This document shows, one piece after another, positions 6,167 through 11,180 of a stretch of DNA of 11,197 nt. The translations under genes were made by a program, and so were the position numbers. The stretch covers positions 1 through 11,197 of the forward strand of contig JAHWIB010000042.1 of the NCBI GenBank assembly GCA_019322815.1, in the 5' to 3' direction. Origin of the DNA: Candidatus Woesearchaeota archaeon. GTDB lineage: Archaea; Nanobdellota; Nanobdellia; Woesearchaeales; WJKL01. Each line of letters begins with the position of its first letter. Position 1 is the first letter of the stretch. The notes below the pieces were generated by a model. That model did no database searches and was not told the DNA's origin. It worked only from the letters and a program-made list of their open reading frames with translations.

Positions 6167-6625
6167 TTATGCTGCAGCTGCTTTCTTAGCTTTAGCTTCT
6201 GCTGCAAGCGCTTTAGGAGTTTCTTCTGTTTTAATAGCAGAAGTTAATCCATTAAAAGATTCTAAGAGATTCCCTTTAATATCATCAAATCCTCCATATT
6301 TACTTCTAGCCTCAGCTTCGGTATTTTCAAGTATATGCGAATTCATTAATTTAATATTGCTTATGAAAGATCTTGTTTCTTGTTCAAAATTTTTTGATAT
6401 TTCATCTATTCTTTTAAATGCAGAAGCAATCCCTCCACAGAAAGCTTTTAATGCTTCATAATTTCTTTTTCTTGTTAAGAAATATGCCACTCTATCTAAA
6501 CGTTTTGTCAAATTTTTAAGATCACTTATAGTGATAACCTGTCTAGCAATTATCTTATCAGCTATATGATTAATTGCTTTTTCTAATTGACTATTAACAT
6601 TTACAATTGCATCAAATATTCCCAT
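6167..6625 (-). CDS. Helical protein of unknown function, paralogue A (CGxIASAFK family)
   Basis: I do not recognise this family. The 152-residue protein is predicted to be almost wholly helical, with one Cys in the core CGGIASAFK (63-71), no membrane segment or signal, and an Ala/Lys-rich tail (ALAAEAKAKKAAAA) that looks like a flexible extension. It is a paralogue of the protein at 7427-7885: equal length, both starting MGI, with the cores YEALKAFCGGIASAFK and DDALQTTCGNIASAFK aligned and followed by an F-x(10-12)-I-x-x-IKxM helix. AGGTGAT lies 5 nt before the ATG and a TATA box at 6660-6669. It precedes mre11 on the same strand, with 53 bases between, and diverges from the unknown gene at 6790. 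A structural or regulatory helical-bundle protein is conceivable; no catalytic residues are evident. Confidence 0.75.
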   Translation of the reverse strand: MGIFDAIVNVNSQLEKAINHIADKIIARQVITISDLKNLTKRLDRVAYFLTRKRNYEALKAFCGGIASAFKRIDEISKNFEQETRSFISNIKLMNSHILENTEAEARSKYGGFDDIKGNLLESFNGLTSAIKTEETPKALAAEAKAKKAAAA

Positions 6626-6630
6626 TTTAT

Positions 6631-6637
6631 ATCACCT
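6631..6637 (-). promoter_or_regulatory. Shine-Dalgarno site of paralogue A
   Basis: AGGTGAT on the - strand, 5 nt before the ATG at 6625. The same heptamer serves paralogue B at 7890-7896. Confidence 0.55.
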
Positions 6638-6659
6638 ATTCCTTCAGAAAAATAATTAA

Positions 6660-6669
6660 TATAAATATT
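6660..6669 (-). promoter_or_regulatory. TATA box of paralogue A
   Basis: AATATTTATA on the - strand, 35-44 nt before the start codon; predicted transcription start near 6638. The 164-base region 6626-6789 holds this promoter and the opposed promoter of the gene at 6790, and nothing else that I can identify. Confidence 0.45.
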
Positions 6670-6735
6670 TTGTGTTAATAAATATTTGATAAATTATTTA
6701 TTTTTATCACTAATTAAAGACAAAAAACCCATAGA

Positions 6736-6747
6736 TTTATAAATATC
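6736..6747 (+). promoter_or_regulatory. TATA box of the unknown gene at 6790
   Basis: TTTATAAATATC predicts transcription from about 6767. The leader of about 23 nt is G-rich, with GGGGG near its start and GGGGAG at 6779-6784, 5 nt before the ATG, as the ribosome-binding site. Confidence 0.5.
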
Positions 6748-6789
6748 TTAATATTTGATATCTTTAGGGGGCATAAGTGGGGAGATTGT

Positions 6790-7416
6790 ATGCCAAACGA
6801 TGAACAAGAAAATCATAGAATTTTGCATTTATTTGGAAATGGTTCACCTCTTGATATAGGCTCTGTTTTGGAGAATTTAGACCAAGATGTTTGGGATCAA
6901 ATAGCTGAACTTTCTGGACCTAGACCTTCTGTTGAAGATGAAACACCTTATTTTAGTGATCTTACAGATGAATTATTAGAAAGAACATCAAAAATCCCTA
7001 AAGAAGAAAGAGAAATTTATGTTAAAAGAGCACATGATTTTTGGGAGATTGTTGCTGGTTATGATGATCCTTATTTTGTAAGAAACTTTTTTGGATATTT
7101 ATTTGACAGAACAGAAGGTATGGAGGTTAAAATAAAAAGAGAATTTGTATTAAGTGCTAGATTTGTATATGATTCTATATTTTATTCTTTATATAAAAAA
7201 TTTGGAGAAGAGGTAAAGCCAGAGTCTTCAATTAGTGCAGTCAGGCCAAATGCGAATCTTAAAGATCATTTGGGATTTGATAAAAAGCATTATGATATTT
7301 TAAGAGAAGAATTAAGCATCAGAAAATGTATTGATGATAAAAATGAAGAAATATACAGAAAAGAAACAGCCTCTGATGTTATAGAACTTGTTGCAGAAAG
7401 AAGAAAAGTTGCCTAA
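6790..7416 (+). CDS. Unrecognised acidic soluble protein
   Basis: I do not recognise this 208-residue protein. It has no membrane segment, signal or metal-binding cluster, and a single Cys near residue 180. The N-terminal 70 residues are acidic (DEQEN, LENLDQDVWDQIAEL, SVEDETPYFSDLTDELLE) and the middle is aromatic-rich and helical (about 75-140, with HDFWEIVAGYDDPYFVRNFF and FVYDSIFYSLYKKF). The C-terminus is charged (SIRKCIDDKNEEIYRKE). It is the only + strand gene between 4608 and the window end, diverging from paralogue A and converging with paralogue B ten bases away. A good TATA box and a GGGGAG site 5 nt before the ATG support a real gene. The flanking paralogues suggest it was inserted between duplicated genes or that the three form a module; the sequence does not decide. 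Confidence 0.8.
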   Translation: MPNDEQENHRILHLFGNGSPLDIGSVLENLDQDVWDQIAELSGPRPSVEDETPYFSDLTDELLERTSKIPKEEREIYVKRAHDFWEIVAGYDDPYFVRNFFGYLFDRTEGMEVKIKREFVLSARFVYDSIFYSLYKKFGEEVKPESSISAVRPNANLKDHLGFDKKHYDILREELSIRKCIDDKNEEIYRKETASDVIELVAERRKVA

Positions 7417-7426
7417 AATTTAAAAA

Positions 7427-7885
7427 TTAAGAAACTTTAGTTTTTTCTATTGCTTCTGCTTTTAATGCATATTCTCTCATATGGCCTGCTAATTTTTTTA
7501 AAGAAACTACTAATTCAGTTCTAAATTTTCCTTCTGATTTATAAATTGTTTCTACATGCTTTTTACCTTTTAAAGCTTGTTTAGACATATTTTTAATACT
7601 CCTAATGTGAATCATTGCTGCTTCACTAAATTTGCCTCTTAAGTTATTAGCATTTTTAAATGCAGAAGCAATATTTCCACAAGTAGTTTGTAAAGCATCA
7701 TCAAATTTTTGAGTTTCTATTAAAGGAATTAAATCTTTAAGGATTTTTTCAGCTACTTGAAAATTTTCTTTAGGAATGAGTTCAATATTTTTTACAACTA
7801 TCTCATCAATAATAGCTTTTAATTTTACTCCCCATGTAAGACCAAGTGCTTCTTCTGCTAATCCGAGCATTTCTTTTATTCCCAT
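7427..7885 (-). CDS. Helical protein of unknown function, paralogue B (CGxIASAFK family)
   Basis: This paralogue of the 6167-6625 protein is helical throughout, with core CGNIASAFK (69-77), a charged C-terminal helix (EYALKAEAIEKTK) and no membrane segment. I choose the ATG at 7885. The upstream in-frame GTG at 7894 falls inside the AGGTGAT ribosome-binding site (7890-7896), and the chosen start gives MGIKEM, matching MGIFDA of paralogue A, with both proteins exactly 152 residues long. A 19-base DNA identity in the core (7654-7672 and 6412-6430) supports common descent. The N-terminal 55 residues align poorly between the two, so divergence is old or uneven. It lies 54 bases downstream of herA on the same strand but has its own TATA box at 7921-7930. 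Function unknown. Confidence 0.75.
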   Translation of the reverse strand: MGIKEMLGLAEEALGLTWGVKLKAIIDEIVVKNIELIPKENFQVAEKILKDLIPLIETQKFDDALQTTCGNIASAFKNANNLRGKFSEAAMIHIRSIKNMSKQALKGKKHVETIYKSEGKFRTELVVSLKKLAGHMREYALKAEAIEKTKVS

Positions 7886-7889
7886 ATTT

Positions 7890-7896
7890 ATCACCT
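7890..7896 (-). promoter_or_regulatory. Shine-Dalgarno site that sets the start of paralogue B
   Basis: AGGTGAT on the - strand, 4 nt before the ATG at 7885. The in-frame GTG within it would give a nine-base longer reading frame without its own ribosome-binding site, so that start is rejected. Confidence 0.55.
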
Positions 7897-7920
7897 ATAC
7901 TTATTATAAATAATTAAGAG

Positions 7921-7930
7921 TATAAATATT
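7921..7930 (-). promoter_or_regulatory. TATA box of paralogue B
   Basis: AATATTTATA on the - strand, 36-45 nt before the start codon, nearly the same position as the identical box of paralogue A. The same ten bases also occur before the zinc-ribbon gene (10160-10169), so the box is a general promoter element of this genome. Confidence 0.45.
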
Positions 7931-7939
7931 TTTTTATAT

Positions 7940-9463
7940 TTAATTGGTATTTATTCCAGGAAAATCTTTTTTATACTGTTCTTTTTTTTTCTTAACCAAA
8001 TCTTCAAACAAAGGAATTTTTATTGGAGTTGCAAATTTTGTGAAATTCGAGGAGATAATTGCTTCTCCTTTGTCTAAAGAAGCAATATTTCTATCATCTT
8101 CTGATAAATCTTGAGATGCTGATTCGATTATTGCTTGTCTTTCTGGTTTCATTTCAATGCCTAAAATTATTTTTGTGTTCATATTTGCGAGAATCTGCCT
8201 TGGAATCAAAGAAGGCAATTGGGTGATTGCTGTTAGCCCTACTCTGAATTTACGGCCTTCACGGGCAATTGTTGCAAATATATTACTTCCTTTTTCTAAG
8301 ATTTCTTTTCCTAGAACCCTAGGGGCTTCTTCTAAGACAATGGAAATAACTGGTTTTTTCTGCAATTCACCATTTATTCTATAATATTTATAACGGTTCA
8401 AAATTTCTGTTGAGATCAAACTTCCAATCAACAATTCAACTGCTCCTGCAAAATTTGATGTGTCAATAATAACTGTTTTTGACTGCTCTAATTCATTGCA
8501 GATATCATTTATTGTAGTTTCTCCTGCCTGCAGATCAAATGCTCCTTTACAAGATAATTTGTTTTGGCTAAACTCTAAATCAAGAAGGTAAAGCAATCTT
8601 CTTTTTATAACAGCTAATGTATCATCTCTAAAAACAGCATTTTCTAATTTTCTTTCTAAGATGATTGATTCTATCCATTTGCTGCCAAATTCCTTATAAT
8701 ACATGTTTAATGCCTGCTTTTGAGGATCAGAAAAATCAACAACTCCATTAAAGTGCTGAGGTTTAATTGTTTTAAGATTAATCTTTAATGTTTTACATCC
8801 AGGAGGAGGATTTTTAGTAGTATAGTAAACAATATTATCTTTTTTTGCATTGTCTTTCAATCCTAATTCATTTCTTCCATAATATTCATCATGAGGATCC
8901 AGAACTAAAATCCCACAATAATCCTTATCAATTATATTCCAAAGCATTACTTTCAATAAAACAGACTTTCCTCTGCCTGTAGTGCCTGGAATGAGAATAT
9001 GATGTACAAATATTTTGTCTCCAGGCAAACTGACATCAACATCAAGAATTTTTGAACCTGATCTTAATTTTCCAATAAACAAAGGATTTTGAGGCTTAGT
9101 TAAAAATTTCAAATCATCATTTGTAATTTCTCTAACTGATGAGAAAAATGGAGGAAGAGTTTTGCAAAGTTTTGAATTATCTTCATTAATAGTAATCATC
9201 GGTTTAAGATAAGCCAAAGTATAATTCCTTAATTTTGGATCCAGGAATTCTAAATCATTATCTTCTTCTAATTTTAATCCTGAAATTAACTCAAGATTCT
9301 GCTGAGAGATCTGAGAACCATAAAATAAAGAACATACTTGAAGCAAAGTTTTTGCATTTGGTGTATCTGCTATTAAGAGTTCTCCTATTTCTAAATCTTT
9401 TTCTGATTTTTTCCTGACAAGAATTTTACCAAGTTCTCCTGCTATAACCTGCCCCTTTATCAT
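7940..9463 (-). CDS. herA: HerA-family hexameric DNA translocase/helicase
   Basis: HerA is an FtsK/HerA-class ATPase that pumps DNA during break resection, normally with the nuclease NurA and with Mre11-Rad50. The 507 residues start with a beta-rich HAS-barrel-like segment ([25 protein letters not shown]). They continue with Walker A GTTGRGKS (160-167), DPHDEY (189-194), a helical insertion, Walker [10 protein letters not shown] (373-381), AREGRKF (400-406, with a candidate arginine finger) and [11 protein letters not shown] (411-421). GTTGRGKS is the HerA version of GxxGxGKS. Length is normal for the family. TTTATATAAA at 9485-9494 is centred about 26 nt before the ATG, with no Shine-Dalgarno site, predicting a leaderless message separate from the upstream aIF5A-like gene. 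No nurA is visible; mre11 lies about 1.8 kb downstream on the same strand, beyond the unknown island. Confidence 0.92.
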   Translation of the reverse strand: MIKGQVIAGELGKILVRKKSEKDLEIGELLIADTPNAKTLLQVCSLFYGSQISQQNLELISGLKLEEDNDLEFLDPKLRNYTLAYLKPMITINEDNSKLCKTLPPFFSSVREITNDDLKFLTKPQNPLFIGKLRSGSKILDVDVSLPGDKIFVHHILIPGTTGRGKSVLLKVMLWNIIDKDYCGILVLDPHDEYYGRNELGLKDNAKKDNIVYYTTKNPPPGCKTLKINLKTIKPQHFNGVVDFSDPQKQALNMYYKEFGSKWIESIILERKLENAVFRDDTLAVIKRRLLYLLDLEFSQNKLSCKGAFDLQAGETTINDICNELEQSKTVIIDTSNFAGAVELLIGSLISTEILNRYKYYRINGELQKKPVISIVLEEAPRVLGKEILEKGSNIFATIAREGRKFRVGLTAITQLPSLIPRQILANMNTKIILGIEMKPERQAIIESASQDLSEDDRNIASLDKGEAIISSNFTKFATPIKIPLFEDLVKKKKEQYKKDFPGINTN

Positions 9464-9484
9464 ATAATTTATAGAATAAGACTG

Positions 9485-9494
9485 TTTATATAAA
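9485..9494 (-). promoter_or_regulatory. TATA box of herA
   Basis: The self-complementary TTTATATAAA is centred about 26 nt before the herA ATG in the 36-base gap after the aIF5A-like gene. It predicts a leaderless mRNA. Confidence 0.6.
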
Positions 9495-9499
9495 TTTTT

Positions 9500-9874
9500 T
9501 TACTTTCTAACTTCAAGAATTTTTGTAGATGTATTCAAATGGATGTAGGTCACATTATCTCCTTCCTGAGCTTTCTCTAATAATTTAGGTTCAATATCTG
9601 CTTTAAATGTTTCAAATGTTTGAACATCCATAATTTCAATTTTATTGTCTTTCTTAGAAATAACAGTGCCGCATTTTCTTATTAAGTTTGCTTCTTGTAC
9701 ATTTTGGTGAGTTAATACATGAGAATTGTAATGTTTTCCTGAGAAAAGACCTTCTAATTCAAGCTTGATTATTGGGTTACTTTTGCTCGGCATTATTTGT
9801 ATATCCCTAATTACACAAGTTTCATTTTCATGAACTATATAATTACCCTTTTTTAGTTTTTTCAAATCCATCAT
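9500..9874 (-). CDS. aIF5A-like translation factor with altered hypusine loop
   Basis: aIF5A (homologue of eIF5A and EF-P) rescues ribosomes stalled on difficult peptide bonds and normally needs hypusine on a loop lysine. The 124-residue protein has both family domains: an N-terminal SH3-like barrel (LKKGNYIVHENETCVI, then GLFSGKHY) and a C-terminal OB fold. The C-terminal part is clear, with VISKKDNKIEIMDVQTFETF aligning to the archaeal VISxxGxxxQLMDxETYETF pattern. The modification loop, normally KPGKHGxAK, reads MPSKSNPIIK (28-37): a lysine (Lys31) remains at the tip, but the HG after it and the flanking Gly are lost and the loop is about one residue shorter. Hypusination by the usual route is doubtful. 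Two tandem ATGs (9874, 9871) are possible starts; GAGG at 9885-9888 suits the first. Confidence 0.82.
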   Translation of the reverse strand: MMDLKKLKKGNYIVHENETCVIRDIQIMPSKSNPIIKLELEGLFSGKHYNSHVLTHQNVQEANLIRKCGTVISKKDNKIEIMDVQTFETFKADIEPKLLEKAQEGDNVTYIHLNTSTKILEVRK

Positions 9875-9906
9875 AGAACTTATTCCTCATTTTAATACTA
9901 GCACGT

Positions 9907-9920
9907 TATTATATTTAAAT
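9907..9920 (-). promoter_or_regulatory. TATA region of the aIF5A-like gene
   Basis: ATTTAAATATAATA on the - strand, about 26 nt before a predicted start near 9887, giving a short leader that includes GAGG (9885-9888). Confidence 0.45.
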
Positions 9921-9940
9921 TTTACTTTTAATTTTATAGT

Positions 9941-9957
9941 AAAAATAAAGAAAAAAA
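9941..9957 (-). terminator. Oligo-T terminator after the zinc-ribbon gene
   Basis: Directly after the stop codon of the 50-residue zinc-ribbon gene, the - strand carries T7, C, T3, A, T5. This is a typical archaeal U-tract terminator, isolating that gene from the aIF5A-like promoter downstream. There is no strong hairpin. Confidence 0.45.
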
Positions 9958-9958
9958 T

Positions 9959-10111
9959 TTAGGCTTTGCCTAAGATTCTAAAAACCTTTGTGCCACATTT
10001 AGGACAAACGCCTTTTGCAGCTTTCATTTTATTTTTCATTGTAACTATTTTAACATCTTTCATAGTTACTGTCTTTTTACATTTCATGCATCTTCCTTTA
10101 TATTCAACCAT
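9959..10111 (-). CDS. Small four-cysteine zinc-ribbon protein (DUF5679-like)
   Basis: This 50-residue protein is read from the sequence directly. It starts MVEYKGRCMKCKK and ends CPKCGTKVFRILGKA. Two CxxC knuckles (Cys8/Cys11 and Cys36/Cys39) make a single zinc ribbon, with a basic middle (MKDVKIVTMKNKMKAAKG). The pattern CxxC, then MKDxxxVTMKN, then KGxCPxCGTKxFRI is the widespread small zinc-ribbon family that I know as DUF5679, whose function is not established; nucleic-acid or ribosome binding is a guess. GGAGGG at 10118-10123, 6 nt before the ATG, is the best Shine-Dalgarno site in the window and marks it as well translated. A TATA box lies at 10154-10169 and an oligo-T terminator follows, so it is probably a single-gene unit. 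Confidence 0.85.
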   Translation of the reverse strand: MVEYKGRCMKCKKTVTMKDVKIVTMKNKMKAAKGVCPKCGTKVFRILGKA

Positions 10112-10117
10112 GATTAT

Positions 10118-10123
10118 CCCTCC
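10118..10123 (-). promoter_or_regulatory. Strong Shine-Dalgarno site of the zinc-ribbon gene
   Basis: GGAGGG on the - strand, 6 nt before the ATG at 10111; it confirms the start of a very short gene. Confidence 0.7.
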
Positions 10124-10153
10124 TTTTTTGAATATTTACTTAAAAAAGGCTTG

Positions 10154-10169
10154 ATTATATATAAATATT
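10154..10169 (-). promoter_or_regulatory. TATA box of the 50-residue zinc-ribbon gene
   Basis: AATATTTATATATAAT on the - strand predicts transcription near 10137 and a leader of about 26 nt containing GGAGGG. It lies between the two zinc-ribbon genes, so the downstream one need not depend on the PIN operon. Confidence 0.5.
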
Positions 10170-10182
10170 TCTTTTAGTTTGA

Positions 10183-10356
10183 TTATTTTTCCTGTTTTTC
10201 TATTATTTCTTTTATAATATTAGCTTGTTCTTCTATTTTCTTAAGATACGATAAATCCTTAAAATGCTCAGAAGCACACTCTTTGCAATAATATTCATTT
10301 GAGTCTTTTATTCCAAATTCTGCTTCTTTATCACAAATAATACATTTTTTTACCAT
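10183..10356 (-). CDS. Small zinc-ribbon protein coupled to the PIN-domain gene
   Basis: This 57-residue protein, read directly from the sequence, begins MVKKCIICDKEAEFGIKD. It has two CxxC pairs (Cys5/Cys8 and Cys24/Cys27, the second in YYCKECASEHF), followed by a helical charged tail (DLSYLKKIEEQANIIKEIIE) with coiled-coil character. A treble-clef or zinc-ribbon fold is likely; I recall similar short proteins in archaea but no assigned function. Its ATG comes two bases after the stop of the PIN-domain gene, so translation is probably coupled and the two proteins made together. That neighbour, and the usual role of such zinc modules, suggest RNA binding, possibly guiding the PIN nuclease; this is inference. 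No Shine-Dalgarno site precedes the ATG. Confidence 0.8.
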   Translation of the reverse strand: MVKKCIICDKEAEFGIKDSNEYYCKECASEHFKDLSYLKKIEEQANIIKEIIEKQEK

Positions 10357-10358
10357 TT

Positions 10359-11057
10359 TTATGTTTCTAATTCAATTATTTGTTTAATCTCTTTGCTTGA
10401 TATAGAACAGCCTCTTATCTTAACTGCCCACAAAGCTGCATCCAATAATCTTTTTTTAGGGTTTTTGATTAATTTTGACCTTTCAATAAGATATCTGTCT
10501 AATAAGCCTGTCTTATAAGCTATTGTAACCAATTCTGTGCTTCTTATTATCTGGACATCTTTTAAAATTTTTTTAAATTCCTTTATATTCTCTTTATTTG
10601 GTTTAATTTTACAATTTAATCTTCTTTCCATTAATTGTGTAAGCTTAGGAGAATTTTCTAAAAGCAATCTTGCTGTTCTTTCATCAATAACTACAGCATC
10701 TGCATTTATAACAGCATCTGCTGCTAATACTTCTGTTTCTGCATTATGAATTATCTTAATATACTCTCCTCTTGCTTTAAAAGAATGGTTGCCTAGGTCC
10801 ATAAGCTTGTTAGTAATCTTTTTTATTTCTTTATTGTCGATTATCTTAAAAATCCCTTTTCTGATATACTGTGAAACTTGGAATGCCTCTAATTCAAATC
10901 TCTTTGTTAAAAATGCTTTATCAATCAATTCTTTTTTAACAGAGGGAGTAATATAAAACTCTCCTTTAAATTTTTCTTTAAGAGGTTTAAGTATCCAAAG
11001 CAGGTTATTTGTTACAAGGCTTATTATTGGACCTGTGTCAAATACAATTGATCTCAT
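10359..11057 (-). CDS. PIN-domain protein (probable ribonuclease)
   Basis: PIN domains are Mg-dependent RNases with clustered acidic residues. Starting at the ATG at 11057 the protein has 232 residues. It opens with MRSIVFDTGPIISL (first catalytic Asp), then YITPSVKKELID (second acidic residue), HNAETEVLAAD (Glu/Asp) and AVVIDERTARLL (Asp), in the expected order. A C-terminal helical part of about 90 residues (from ERRLNCKI to IELET) makes it longer than VapC toxins (about 130 residues). The frame is open back to an ATG at 11120, but those 21 residues read through a perfect nested hairpin and precede the usual PIN start, so I prefer 11057. No Shine-Dalgarno site precedes it. Its stop lies two bases from the zinc-ribbon gene. 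No antitoxin-like gene is visible upstream. RNA processing is the likely role; the target is unknown. Confidence 0.8.
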   Translation of the reverse strand: MRSIVFDTGPIISLVTNNLLWILKPLKEKFKGEFYITPSVKKELIDKAFLTKRFELEAFQVSQYIRKGIFKIIDNKEIKKITNKLMDLGNHSFKARGEYIKIIHNAETEVLAADAVINADAVVIDERTARLLLENSPKLTQLMERRLNCKIKPNKENIKEFKKILKDVQIIRSTELVTIAYKTGLLDRYLIERSKLIKNPKKRLLDAALWAVKIRGCSISSKEIKQIIELET

Positions 11058-11066
11058 TACATTATC

Positions 11067-11111
11067 AAGGCGTTTGATACCCAATAGTTTAGTATTGGGA
11101 GGAAACGCCTT
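11067..11111. repeat. Nested hairpin just before the PIN-gene start
   Basis: AAGGCGTTT (11067-11075) pairs with AAACGCCTT (11103-11111), a perfect 9-bp outer stem. Inside it, CCCAATA (11080-11086) pairs with TATTGGG (11093-11099) around the 6-base loop GTTTAG. The two stems are separated by unpaired GATA and AGG. The element ends nine bases before the preferred PIN start, so in the transcript it would be a leader structure. It could act in control of the PIN gene or be a recombination or protein-binding site. It is far more structured and GC-richer than its surroundings. Confidence 0.7.
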
Positions 11112-11149
11112 TTCCTCCATAAATTTTTTCTACCATTTTTGATTATGAA

Positions 11150-11180
11150 TGAGTGCGCAGCGAAAAAATCGGCGCACTCA
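11150..11180. repeat. GC-rich hairpin at the window edge
   Basis: TGAGTGCGC (11150-11158) pairs perfectly with GCGCACTCA (11172-11180). After an AG bulge, CGA pairs with TCG around a loop of five A. Composition differs sharply from the AT-rich surroundings. On the + strand ATTTTT follows it; on the - strand the loop region holds T6. It may be a terminator for the gene upstream of the PIN operon, a structured leader, or a copy of a dispersed palindromic repeat. The stretch 11121-11197 has no gene I can support. Confidence 0.6.

Noticed and set aside
6019..6207. Open frame on the - strand spanning the mre11 start
   Set aside because: It runs across the mre11 promoter, start codon and 5' coding part in another frame and has no ribosome-binding site or recognisable content.
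7886..7894. GTG at 7894 as start of paralogue B
   Set aside because: The GTG is inside the AGGTGAT ribosome-binding site. The ATG at 7885 gives the MGI start and the 152-residue length shared with paralogue A.
4887..9463. HerA plus nuclease plus unknown genes as an anti-phage defence island
   Set aside because: HerA and Mre11 here look like the housekeeping archaeal repair proteins. There is no Sir2, DUF4297 or other known defence partner and no mobile-element mark. The unknown trio is reported as a finding without this claim.
9920..9944. TTTTACT/AGTAAAA inverted repeat upstream of the aIF5A-like gene
   Set aside because: Seven A/T-rich pairs around an 11-base loop are expected by chance in this composition. 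The T-tract beside it is enough to explain termination.
9966..10154. + strand open frame over the zinc-ribbon gene
   Set aside because: It is the antisense of the DUF5679-like gene, which has four cysteines and a GGAGGG site.
10359..11057. PIN protein as a VapC toxin
   Set aside because: It is far longer than VapC (232 against about 130 residues) and no small antitoxin gene lies before it. The coupled partner is downstream and is a zinc ribbon.
11058..11120. ATG at 11120 as start of the PIN-domain gene
   Set aside because: It would code through a perfect nested hairpin and add 21 residues before the standard PIN beginning. Not fully excluded, since the frame is open.
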